Shown here: positions 1 to 7,661 of the stretch, piece after piece | Numbering within the stretch: position 1 is the stretch's first letter | How the letters are laid out: each line of letters opens with the position of its first letter | Assembly (NCBI GenBank): GCA_900546675.1 | Contig: URDQ01000064.1 | Span: 1 to 10,565 of the forward strand | Direction: 5' to 3' | Source of the DNA: an uncultured Porphyromonas sp. | Lineage (GTDB): Bacteria; Bacteroidota; Bacteroidia; Bacteroidales; Porphyromonadaceae | DNA length: 10,565 nt | Translations under genes and position numbers: made by a program | The notes under the pieces: model-generated | Seen by the model: only the letters and a program-made list of their open reading frames with translations | Database searches by the model: none | Told to the model about the DNA's origin: nothing

Positions 1-92
1 TTTATCAGAAGCTCGATGAAACCAATTCAGTTGCATTTGATAGTTGAATCTACAACCGCTAGCGAGAAGCGCTCTTTATCGGCTCTTTTTAC

Positions 93-100
93 TACCTTTG
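93..100 (+). promoter_or_regulatory. Candidate -7 promoter element upstream of purH
   Basis: TACCTTTG matches the Bacteroidetes primary-sigma -7 consensus TAnnTTTG and lies about 90 bp before the purH ATG. No convincing TTTG/TTG -33 element is present at the usual 19-21 bp spacing, so the promoter would be weak or the call wrong. A start a few bases downstream would fall in the short repeat TAGCTA-CTG-TAGCTA (101-115) and give a leader of about 85 nt. The remaining 1-190 has no recognised gene. Confidence 0.4.
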
Positions 101-190
101 TAGCTACTGTAGCTATGACCGATACCTTGCTCTGCTTAGGGGCTACCTAGGAGAGCTACTATTCACCCTATACCACACGCCACAAGCACT

Positions 191-1708
191 ATGACTACAA
201 GACCTATCCGGCGAGCCCTCATATCAGTCTACCACAAGGAGGGCATCGATCGCATCGCACGTATACTACATGCTGCCGAGGTAGAGATAGTCTCCACAGG
301 AGGCACTCAAGAGTATATCGAGTCACTCGGGATACCCTGCACACCCGTGGAGGCGCTGACCGCTCTGCCCTCGATCCTAGGAGGACGTGTCAAGACGCTT
401 CACCCGATGATCTTCGGAGGCATCCTAGCACGGCGAGACAATGCGCATGACGAGGAGCAAGTCGCGCAGTACGCTCTTCCCCTGATAGACCTAGTCATTG
501 TGGGTCTATACCCCTTCGCTGAGACTGTCGCTAGTGGTGCTAGTGAGGAGGAGATCATTGAGAAGATCGACATAGGCGGCATCTCTCTCATACGTGCTGC
601 AGCAAAGAACTATCACGACGTACTCATCTGCTCGCATCGTGATCAGTACGATGCACTCATAGAGCTACTGGAGCGTGACGGGTGCTCTACAACGCTACCA
701 GAGCGGAGGAGCTATGCGCTACGTGCTTTTGAGGTGACAGCAACCTACGACAGCGATATCTTCAATTACTTCGATGAGGGTGCTCACACGGCACTGCATA
801 TCTCGGGACGCAACCCACGAGTCCTACGCTATGGCGAGAACCCCCACCAGATGGGCTTCTACTATGGCGACCTAGATCGCTACTTTGACAAGCTACAGGG
901 CAAGGAGCTATCCTACAACAACCTGCAAGACCTAGACGCAGCCGTGCATCTCATACAGGAGTTCGAAGCGCCCACCTTTGCCGTACTCAAGCATACCAAC
1001 CCGTGCGGTATAGCTTCACGCGAGACCATCTCGGAGGCTTGGCAAGCAGCTTATGAGGCAGACACGGAGTCAGCCTTTGGCGGCATCTTAGTGGCCAATA
1101 GAGCGATCGACAAGGAGACGGCAGAGCAGATCTCGCACATCTTCTTTGAGGTACTCATAGCGCCAGACTTTGACACCGAAGCTTTGCAGATATTGGGTCA
1201 GAAGTCGAAGCGCATCCTCCTACTACAGAAAGCTCCCCTCCCCGACCTAGACAGCATACGCACAGCTGCGGGTGGCTACCTCGTACAGACTCCTGACCTC
1301 CTCTCCGAGCCAGTCGTCTACACCTCTGTCACAGAGGCTACGCCTACCGAAGATGAGATGGCTGACATACGTATGGCCGAGAGCATCGTCAAGTACTGCA
1401 AGAGCAATGCACTGGCTATCGTCCGTGACAGCCAACTGCTGGCGACGGGCATCGGTCAGACTTCTCGTGTCTCAGCGCTTAGGCAAGCTATCCAAAAGGC
1501 ACACACCTTTGGCTTTGACCTCAAGGGAGCTGTCCTGGCGAGCGACGCTTTCTTCCCCTTCCGTGACTGCGTGGATCTAGCAGCCGCAGCAGGTATCACA
1601 GCGATCGTACAACCTGGCGGATCGATACGAGACCAGGAGAGCATCGATGCGTGCAACGAGCAGGGCGTTGCCATGGTGACGACAGGGGTACGCCACTTTA
1701 GACATTAA
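191..1708 (+). CDS. purH: Bifunctional AICAR formyltransferase / IMP cyclohydrolase
   Basis: PurH carries out the last two steps of de novo purine synthesis in the cytoplasm. It transfers a formyl group from 10-formyl-tetrahydrofolate to AICAR, then closes the ring to give IMP. At 505 residues it has the full family length. The N-terminal MGS-like cyclohydrolase domain (about 1-200) shows STGGT (35-39), GGRVKTLHP (64-72) and IDIGG (126-130). The transformylase domain shows RYGENPHQ (213-220), the catalytic Lys-His pair K267-H268 in KHTNPCG, AFGGI (295-299), KSNA (404-407), DAFFPFRD (452-459) and QPGGSIRD (474-481), and ends in the typical VRHFRH. The ATG sits directly before the conserved N-terminus; there is no Shine-Dalgarno sequence, as is usual in Bacteroidetes. 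mreB follows after 24 bp, so the two are probably co-transcribed. From memory, purH next to the mre genes recurs in Bacteroidales. Confidence 0.97.
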   Translation: MTTRPIRRALISVYHKEGIDRIARILHAAEVEIVSTGGTQEYIESLGIPCTPVEALTALPSILGGRVKTLHPMIFGGILARRDNAHDEEQVAQYALPLIDLVIVGLYPFAETVASGASEEEIIEKIDIGGISLIRAAAKNYHDVLICSHRDQYDALIELLERDGCSTTLPERRSYALRAFEVTATYDSDIFNYFDEGAHTALHISGRNPRVLRYGENPHQMGFYYGDLDRYFDKLQGKELSYNNLQDLDAAVHLIQEFEAPTFAVLKHTNPCGIASRETISEAWQAAYEADTESAFGGILVANRAIDKETAEQISHIFFEVLIAPDFDTEALQILGQKSKRILLLQKAPLPDLDSIRTAAGGYLVQTPDLLSEPVVYTSVTEATPTEDEMADIRMAESIVKYCKSNALAIVRDSQLLATGIGQTSRVSALRQAIQKAHTFGFDLKGAVLASDAFFPFRDCVDLAAAAGITAIVQPGGSIRDQESIDACNEQGVAMVTTGVRHFRH

Positions 1709-1732
1709 TCATTAGTCACAACCAATCGATAT

Positions 1733-2755
1733 ATGGGACTATTCAAACTAAGACAAGAACTAGCTGTAGACCTCGGCACAGCTAATACGATTATAATGAA
1801 GGATGGGAAGATCGTCTTCGACGAACCTAGCGTCATTGCCTTCGATCGGCGCAACGACGAGGTGATCGCCGTGGGTACGAAGGCGCGAGAGATCTATGAG
1901 AAGGGACACGAGTACATTCGCTCCGTACGTCCCCTCAGAGATGGCGTCATAGCAGACTTTGACGCAGCCGAGAAGATGATCCGAGGTATGGTCAAGCAGA
2001 TCAATAAGAAGTCGCACTCGCTCTTCTCCCCCTCGCTACGTATGGTCGTCAGCGTACCTTCGGGCAGTACGGAAGTGGAGATACGCGCCGTCAAGGACTC
2101 GAGCGAGCACGCTGGCGGTCGTGATGTCTACATGCTCTACGAGTCGATGGCTGCCGCTATTGGCATCGGTATAGACGTCCTCGCCCCTGAGGGCAATATG
2201 GTAGTCGACATAGGCGGTGGTACGACCGAGATAGCAGTCATCTCGCTCGGCGGTATCTCCTCCAAGCAGTCTATACGTGTCGCTGGTGACGAGTTCACCC
2301 ACGACATTATGGAGTACATGCGCCAAAAGCACAATGTACGTGTCGGCGAGCGCACCGCAGAGCAGATCAAGATCGAGGTAGGTAGCGCTCTAGCTGAGCT
2401 AGACAACGCTCCCGAAGACTTTGTCGTCACCAGTGCCGACCTGATGGACTCACTGCCACGACAGATCAGTGTCTCCTATCAGGAAATCGCACAGTGCCTC
2501 GACAAGTCTATCGTCAAGATCGAGAGCGCTATCCTCAAGACGCTCGAGAGTACACCTCCTGAGCTCTACTCCGATGTGACGCAAAACGGCATCTCCCTGA
2601 CAGGTGGTGGCGCACTGTTGCGCGGCTTGGCGGAGAGATTGACACGTCGCTTCGCGATCCAGTTCAACGTTCCCGAGGATCCACTACGCGCAGTCGCTAT
2701 GGGTACCGACAAGGCGCTCAAGAATGTAGATAGTTACAACTTTCTCATTCACTAG
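1733..2755 (+). CDS. mreB: Rod-shape-determining actin homologue MreB
   Basis: MreB is a bacterial actin that forms ATP-dependent filaments on the inner face of the cytoplasmic membrane and positions the elongation machinery. The 340-residue protein has the normal length. It shows phosphate-1 DLGTANT (13-19), phosphate-2 DIGGGTTEIAVI (159-170), the MreB-typical GDEFTHDI (185-192) and the adenosine motif LTGGGALLRGL (289-299). The N-terminal MGLFKLRQEL is short and amphipathic, consistent with membrane association. The start is fixed by this N-terminus, 11 codons before the DLGTANT strand; the preceding 24 bp after purH carry no promoter or Shine-Dalgarno sequence that I can see. mreC begins 41 bp downstream. 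Nothing is truncated or missing. Confidence 0.97.
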   Translation: MGLFKLRQELAVDLGTANTIIMKDGKIVFDEPSVIAFDRRNDEVIAVGTKAREIYEKGHEYIRSVRPLRDGVIADFDAAEKMIRGMVKQINKKSHSLFSPSLRMVVSVPSGSTEVEIRAVKDSSEHAGGRDVYMLYESMAAAIGIGIDVLAPEGNMVVDIGGGTTEIAVISLGGISSKQSIRVAGDEFTHDIMEYMRQKHNVRVGERTAEQIKIEVGSALAELDNAPEDFVVTSADLMDSLPRQISVSYQEIAQCLDKSIVKIESAILKTLESTPPELYSDVTQNGISLTGGGALLRGLAERLTRRFAIQFNVPEDPLRAVAMGTDKALKNVDSYNFLIH

Positions 2756-2796
2756 AGGGTAGTCACGTGGCGCTATAGTAGTAATAAGAGATAACG

Positions 2797-3708
2797 ATGC
2801 GTCGTCTCCTCGAACTCCTTCGTGCTAACCTGCACTGGGTGCTCCTAGTGGTGTGTGAGGCGATCGCCTTGCTCCTACTCTTTCATGGCAGTCTCTACCA
2901 CTCATTCGTGGGAGCGGCTGCCAGTTCGTCTGTCGTGGGGAGGATTCACACCGAGGGCGCCCGCTGGCGCTCCTACCTGTCTCTACAGCAGCAGAACCAA
3001 CAGCTCACGGAACAGCTGGCGACGCTCGAAGGACGCTATCTCTCCCTGCAGCGACAGTTCGAGTACCTCCTCGCAGACACCGTAGTGCCACAGGTGCTGA
3101 CGCCCTTAGACTCCTTAGACACGATCGTGCGGCAAGAGCCTAGCTTCACCTTTGTGACTGCACGGGTCGTCAGCTTGACCTATCTCAAGGCAAACAATAT
3201 GATGACCATAGACCGTGGCGCTCGTGACGGCATCAAGCCCAATATGGGGGTCGTCTCCCAGAGTGGCGTCGTAGGCATCGTCGCTCAGGTAGGGCAGCGC
3301 TACGCTACGGTCGTACCGCTCATCAACGAGAGCCTAACGCTCAGCTGTATGACACTCCGCGAAGGACATGTAGGAGATCTCTCTTGGCGACAAAAGCTCT
3401 CCCCCACGGAGAGCATCGTGCGGGGCTTACCGAAGCATGCGCATCTATCCGTCGGCGATACGCTCGTGACCAGTGGCTACTCCGCCATCTTTCCGCCAGG
3501 GATGGTGATCGGCAGACTAGAGGGCGAAGGCGCTGAGGGTACGCCCCTGACCTATCGTAAGGAGCTACCAGTACTCCTAGCGACAGACTTCGGGCAGCTA
3601 CACCACGTCTATGTGATAACGGGTGGCTATAGGATCAATCTAGAGAAACCTCAAAGCCTAGCCCCCCCCCAAAGCCTAGAAGAGCCTAAGAGCCAAGAAG
3701 ATCTATGA
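2797..3708 (+). CDS. mreC: Rod-shape-determining protein MreC
   Basis: MreC is a single-pass membrane protein whose periplasmic part links MreB/MreD to PBP2 and activates wall synthesis. The 303-residue protein has one N-terminal membrane segment (about 13-30), a Gln/Leu-rich stretch likely to form a coiled coil (about 56-93), and the beta-rich MreC domain (about 118-275). That domain contains NNMMTIDRGARDGI (133-146), followed by GVVSQSGVVGIV (151-162), and SGYSAIFPPGMVIGRL (226-241). The hydrophilic tail (about 281-303) contains two imperfect PQSL/PKS repeats encoded around a run of nine C's. The stop codon overlaps the mreD start in ATGA (3705-3708), so mreD translation is probably coupled to termination of mreC. 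A length change in the C run would alter the tail and move the stop. Confidence 0.95.
   Translation: MRRLLELLRANLHWVLLVVCEAIALLLLFHGSLYHSFVGAAASSSVVGRIHTEGARWRSYLSLQQQNQQLTEQLATLEGRYLSLQRQFEYLLADTVVPQVLTPLDSLDTIVRQEPSFTFVTARVVSLTYLKANNMMTIDRGARDGIKPNMGVVSQSGVVGIVAQVGQRYATVVPLINESLTLSCMTLREGHVGDLSWRQKLSPTESIVRGLPKHAHLSVGDTLVTSGYSAIFPPGMVIGRLEGEGAEGTPLTYRKELPVLLATDFGQLHHVYVITGGYRINLEKPQSLAPPQSLEEPKSQEDL
3662..3670 (+). repeat. Poly-C tract (C9) near the 3' end of mreC
   Basis: Nine consecutive C's encode part of Ala289, Pro290, Pro291 and the first base of Gln292 of MreC, 36 bp before the mreC stop. The tract is flanked by two copies of CAAAGCCTA (3652-3660 and 3670-3678). Loss of one C would end MreC at TAG 3677-3679. 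Gain of one C would end it at TAA 3687-3689. Either change would separate the stop from the mreD start by 15-25 nt. Homopolymers of this length are known slippage sites; that it varies here is inference. Confidence 0.85.
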
Positions 3709-4223
3709 GACTACAGATGATATGGACCACCCTAGGCATCGTACTGCTGGTACTGCTACAGGTCGAGGTCTTTAACTATATACAGCTCTTTCGCTATGCG
3801 ACCCCCTCGGTCTATCTCTTTGCGTTGCTGCTCTTTAGCGTAGATACTCCGCGAGAGTGGCTCACGCTCGTTGGGGCGCTCGTCGGTCTCTCCGTCGACC
3901 TCCTCAGTGGCACACCAGGGCTACATATGGCCTCCTTGACACTCGTCGGCTTCCTACGCAACTACCTCCTAGCGCCCGTCGTAGATGTCGAGAGCAACCT
4001 CCGCCGCGCACCCTCCATGCGCATACATGGCTGGGGCATCTGGCTCGTCATCCTAGAGATGGTTGCGATCCACCAGTTTGTCCTCTTCACGCTAGACTCA
4101 CTAGGTGGCTTCGACTGGGGCTATTACTTCCTTCGGATGGGTAGCAGTATACTGCTGACCTATCTCATCGTGATGATCCTGCAGATGCTCTTCCTCGAGT
4201 ACCTGCCACGGCGTCAGAGCTAG
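3705..4223 (+). CDS. mreD: Rod-shape-determining membrane protein MreD
   Basis: MreD is an integral inner-membrane partner of MreC in the elongasome. The 172-residue protein is almost entirely hydrophobic, with about six predicted membrane segments (around 5-22, 35-46, 50-67, 72-90, 109-130 and 142-164). It carries the family-like turn DLLSGTPGLHMAS (65-77). Sequence conservation in this family is low, so the call rests on length, topology, this motif and position between mreC and mrdA. The ATG overlaps the mreC stop by 4 bp (ATGA), which supports the start and suggests translational coupling. mrdA begins 10 bp after the stop. Confidence 0.92.
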   Translation: MRLQMIWTTLGIVLLVLLQVEVFNYIQLFRYATPSVYLFALLLFSVDTPREWLTLVGALVGLSVDLLSGTPGLHMASLTLVGFLRNYLLAPVVDVESNLRRAPSMRIHGWGIWLVILEMVAIHQFVLFTLDSLGGFDWGYYFLRMGSSILLTYLIVMILQMLFLEYLPRRQS

Positions 4224-4233
4224 CGGATAAATT

Positions 4234-6090
4234 ATGGAGCGCCCACGCCATCGACTACGCATCGCCGTCCTCCCGATGATCGCTATAAGCATCGTGGTGC
4301 TATACATCATACGGCTCGGCTACCTGCAGCTCGTTAGCTCAGAGTACAAAGAGCGTGCCATGCGCAATGCCCTTTATGAAGAAGTCATCTTTCCCGACCG
4401 AGGCGTCATTTATGACCGCAAAGGGACACTACTCGTCTACAACGAGCCAGCCTACGACCTCCTCGTTACCACCAAAGAACTCGCCGACACCCTCGATACG
4501 CCCCTGCTAGCCAGCCTCCTACACACCTCTGAGACAGAATTACAGGAGCGTATGACAGCTTTGAGTGACCGCTCCATCAATCCCGGCTACTCGCCCTTTA
4601 CCCCGCAGCTCTTCTGGTCACAGCTCACCAGCGAAGAGGCGGGATTCATACAAGAGCAGCTCTTCCTTCTACCAGGCTTCACACTCCGCCCCCGCGCTGT
4701 GCGTCGCTCCGACCAACCCAACGCTGCCCTGCTACTCGGTTACCTAGGCGAGTCCAGTCCCGAAGAGCTCAAAGCCGATAGCACCCTCGCTCTCGGACAA
4801 TATGTCGGCAAGAGTGGCGTCGAGCGCACCTACGACAGTATCTTGCGAGGGCGCAATGGTGTCAATCTCTTACTCCGAGACGCCCGTGGTAGGATCCAAG
4901 GAAGCTACAACGACGGAGCCGACGACATCGAGGCGATACCAGGCGAAGACCTAACCCTCAGCATCGACATAGGGTTGCAGAGCCTAGGCGAAAAGCTCCT
5001 CCAGGGCAAGCGTGGCGCCATCGTTATGATCGAGCCCAAGAGTGGCGAAGTGCTCTGTCTCGTCTCCTCGCCCACTTACGACGTGCGCCTGCTGCAAGGC
5101 AAGGGCTTAGGCAAGGCACATCAGCAGCTGGTCCTACAGGAGGGCAAGCCCCTCTTCAACCGTGCCATTATGGGCACCTACCCCCCTGGCTCTACCTTCA
5201 AGCCCGCTATGGGAGCCTTGATGCTTCAAGAGCACCTCGTCACCCCCTCCACACTCCTCTCCTGCGCTCGGGGCTACCCTCGTATGCGAGGACGACCCGC
5301 CTGCCACGGACACGCCTCTCCGCTCAACCTGCGTAGCGCCTTGACCACCTCTTGCAACGCTTACTTCTGCTGGGGGCTACACTTCCTACTAGACGATCGC
5401 AATCGCTACCCCAGTGTGCAGGATGCGCTCAATAAGTGGCGAGACTATATGGTAGACTTTGGCTTCGGATACAAGCTCGGCATCGATCTAGCGGGCGAGA
5501 ACCGTGGCTTCATACCCAATAGCTCCGTCTACGATCGAGTCTACCGTCGCTGGAACTCCTCCACCATCATCTCCCTCTCCATCGGTCAGGGCGAGGTGCT
5601 ACTCACCCCCCTCCAGATGGCCAACCTCGCAGCCACCATCGCCAATAGAGGTTACTACTACACGCCTCACGTCGTCCACAAGATCGAGCATACACCACTA
5701 GACTCCCTCTACAGGACTCCGCACCATACAGTCGTCTCGCCTGGTTACTGGGAGGAGGTCGCTCAGGGAATGCACGGAGCTGTCCTAGCGGGTACCTGTC
5801 GTCGGGCAAACTTCGCTCCAGGCGAAATCAACGTATGCGGTAAGACTGGCACAGCCGAAAACCGCTTTGGCAAAGACCACTCCGCCTTCATCGGCTTTGC
5901 TCCTCTCGAAGACCCCCAAGTTGCAGTCAGCGTCTATGTCGAAAATGGTGGCTTCGGAGCCACCTACGGCGTACCCATCGGGCGCGTTATGATGGAGTAC
6001 TACCTGCGTGATGGCCAGCTCTCGGGAGCTTCTCAAGCTATCGTGGAGCAGATCAGCCGACAAAAGTTACTCTACACACACGACACCTAA
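4234..6090 (+). CDS. mrdA: Penicillin-binding protein 2 (elongation-specific transpeptidase)
   Basis: PBP2 is the class B penicillin-binding protein that cross-links lateral-wall peptidoglycan with RodA; it is a target of beta-lactams such as mecillinam. The 618-residue protein has a short cytoplasmic tail, one membrane anchor (about 9-28), a PBP-dimer/pedestal domain with DRGVIYDRKG (55-64), and a transpeptidase domain (about 258-595). The three active-site motifs are intact: STFK (S320-K323, after TYPPG), SCN (S373-N375) and KTGT (K537-T540). A cluster of Cys/His residues (C344, C357, H358, H360, C374, C379) surrounds the second motif. The ATG is the first in frame after the mreD stop, 10 bp downstream, and precedes a normal basic N-terminus. 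It lies 15 bp ahead of rodA, its functional partner. Confidence 0.96.
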   Translation: MERPRHRLRIAVLPMIAISIVVLYIIRLGYLQLVSSEYKERAMRNALYEEVIFPDRGVIYDRKGTLLVYNEPAYDLLVTTKELADTLDTPLLASLLHTSETELQERMTALSDRSINPGYSPFTPQLFWSQLTSEEAGFIQEQLFLLPGFTLRPRAVRRSDQPNAALLLGYLGESSPEELKADSTLALGQYVGKSGVERTYDSILRGRNGVNLLLRDARGRIQGSYNDGADDIEAIPGEDLTLSIDIGLQSLGEKLLQGKRGAIVMIEPKSGEVLCLVSSPTYDVRLLQGKGLGKAHQQLVLQEGKPLFNRAIMGTYPPGSTFKPAMGALMLQEHLVTPSTLLSCARGYPRMRGRPACHGHASPLNLRSALTTSCNAYFCWGLHFLLDDRNRYPSVQDALNKWRDYMVDFGFGYKLGIDLAGENRGFIPNSSVYDRVYRRWNSSTIISLSIGQGEVLLTPLQMANLAATIANRGYYYTPHVVHKIEHTPLDSLYRTPHHTVVSPGYWEEVAQGMHGAVLAGTCRRANFAPGEINVCGKTGTAENRFGKDHSAFIGFAPLEDPQVAVSVYVENGGFGATYGVPIGRVMMEYYLRDGQLSGASQAIVEQISRQKLLYTHDT

Positions 6091-6105
6091 GAACCAACGA
6101 GCAGC

Positions 6106-7563
6106 ATGCCACACCTTAGTAAGCAACGACGTAGCAACCTCCTGATGCGCCTCGACTGGCCACTCATCATCCTCTATCTCCTGATGGTAGCTGGAGGGTG
6201 GCTCGCTATCTGTGGAGCTACGTACGACTTCACACCAGGGCATCTCCTAGAGATGGGAGGTCGACCTATGCAGCAGCTCATATGGATCTCCTTAGCACTG
6301 GTACTAGGCGGGATCGTGCTTCTCATCGACGAAGATCTCTTTGAGTCTGGAGCGCCCTACTTATATATAGCCTTTATACTCTTGCTCATCGTGACAGCAA
6401 TCGTAGCACCTGACATCAAAGGCTCCCGCTCGTGGCTCGTCATAGGGCCCGTCAGGGTGCAGCCCGCTGAGTTTGCCAAGCTCGGCACCGCACTTATGCT
6501 CGCCTATTGGCTCAATCGCCCCGAGTTCAAGCTCACCACCCTGCGTGGCTATCTAGAGGTCTTTGCGATCATCCTCTTGCCCATGGCGATCATTATCCTA
6601 CAGAGCGAGACAGGGTCGGCACTCGTCTTCTGCGCCTTCTTTCTAGCGCTCTATCGTGAGGGACTCTCAGGCGCTTTCCTCCTACTCGCCTCACTGGCGG
6701 TGATACTCTTTGTGGTGGCACTGATGCTCGCCGACGTGAGCTGGGGCACTACCGACGCTAGTCGGCTCCTCATCTGTAGTATCATCTCAGTAGCTACGAT
6801 CCTCTACCTCAGCAGCATCGTACGGTGGAGGCAGCGTGAGCGTCGCATCATATGGATCGTCACCGCCACATACTTCGTCGGTATGTATGTCTCTCTGCGC
6901 TGGCTGCAGATCGACTACAGCTATGTCGCACTAGCAGTGATGAGCTGCATCATCCTCTTCTGCTTCGTTCGCGCTTTGCTGCACTACTCCCGTAACTACC
7001 TCTTGGTCGGCTTAGCCAGCTTAGGGTTGCTCATTTTCTCGCTCTCCGTAGAGTACGTCTACAACGACATCCTCGCACCGCACCAGCAGATGCGTATAGC
7101 GGTTTCTCTCGGCATCGAGCAGGATCCTCGCGGGGCTGGCTACAATGTAGATCAAGCAAAGATCGCCATCGGCTCAGGCGGACTCACTGGCAAAGGGTTC
7201 CTCCAGGGTACCCAGACGAAGCTCAAGTATGTTCCCGAGCAAGACACCGACTTCATCTTCTGCACCATCGGCGAGGAGCAAGGCTTTGCGGGTTCCGTCG
7301 GGTTGCTCCTACTCTTCCTTGCTATGATCCTACGCATTATGTGGCGAGCGGAGCGACACCCCTCCACCTTCGGGCGTGTCTACGGTTACTGCCTGGCATG
7401 CGTCCTGCTCTTTCACCTCATGGTCAACGTGGGTATGGTGCTGGGACTGGTGCCCGTCATCGGCATCCCGCTCCCCTTCTTCAGCTATGGAGGCTCCTCG
7501 CTTTGGGGCTTCTCGCTGATGCTCGCACTCTTCCTCAAGATCGACGCCTCGGGCAAGCGCTAG
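6106..7563 (+). CDS. rodA: SEDS peptidoglycan glycosyltransferase RodA
   Basis: RodA polymerises lipid II into glycan strands and works as a complex with PBP2. SEDS signatures are present: VQPAEFAKL (118-126), DPRGAGYNVDQAKIAIGSGG (340-359), PEQDTDFIF (377-385, whose second Asp, D382, corresponds to the catalytic Asp of RodA) and GIPLPFFSYGGSS (453-465). At 485 residues it is over 100 longer than E. coli RodA (370). Most of the excess lies at about 212-296, between the central membrane segments and the large periplasmic loop, and contains about three or four extra hydrophobic segments. I believe Bacteroidetes RodA proteins are generally this long, but could not check. The ATG lies 15 bp after the mrdA stop. 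The gene closes the elongation operon; a hairpin followed by a T run starts 57 bp after its stop. Confidence 0.95.
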   Translation: MPHLSKQRRSNLLMRLDWPLIILYLLMVAGGWLAICGATYDFTPGHLLEMGGRPMQQLIWISLALVLGGIVLLIDEDLFESGAPYLYIAFILLLIVTAIVAPDIKGSRSWLVIGPVRVQPAEFAKLGTALMLAYWLNRPEFKLTTLRGYLEVFAIILLPMAIIILQSETGSALVFCAFFLALYREGLSGAFLLLASLAVILFVVALMLADVSWGTTDASRLLICSIISVATILYLSSIVRWRQRERRIIWIVTATYFVGMYVSLRWLQIDYSYVALAVMSCIILFCFVRALLHYSRNYLLVGLASLGLLIFSLSVEYVYNDILAPHQQMRIAVSLGIEQDPRGAGYNVDQAKIAIGSGGLTGKGFLQGTQTKLKYVPEQDTDFIFCTIGEEQGFAGSVGLLLLFLAMILRIMWRAERHPSTFGRVYGYCLACVLLFHLMVNVGMVLGLVPVIGIPLPFFSYGGSSLWGFSLMLALFLKIDASGKR

Positions 7564-7619
7564 ACAAAAGTCCAACCTTTACGCCAAACGGGGCAACCGC
7601 CAAAAGGCCCAACATATCG

Positions 7620-7661
7620 ATAGCCACGTGGGAAATGTCAAATCCCCACGTGGCTATTTTT
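7620..7661 (+). terminator. Rho-independent-type terminator after rodA
   Basis: ATAGCCACGTGGG (7620-7632) and CCCACGTGGCTAT (7645-7657) form a perfect 13-bp stem around a 12-nt loop. The descending arm runs into five T's (7657-7661). It starts 57 bp after the rodA stop, the expected place for the end of the elongation operon transcript. Each arm contains one CCACGTGG unit of the downstream array, so the terminator seems to be made from repeat units. Confidence 0.7.

Noticed and set aside
1..150. Plus-strand frame open from the window edge to TAG 148-150 (49 codons, with an ATG at 16), a possible gene tail or small protein
   Set aside because: It is AT-richer than its neighbours, shows no recognisable protein motif and would contain the candidate purH promoter. 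A short open frame is expected by chance, but a partial upstream gene cannot be excluded.
149..155. AGGAGAG as a Shine-Dalgarno sequence for purH
   Set aside because: It is 35 nt from the ATG, too far to act, and no other gene here uses a Shine-Dalgarno sequence.
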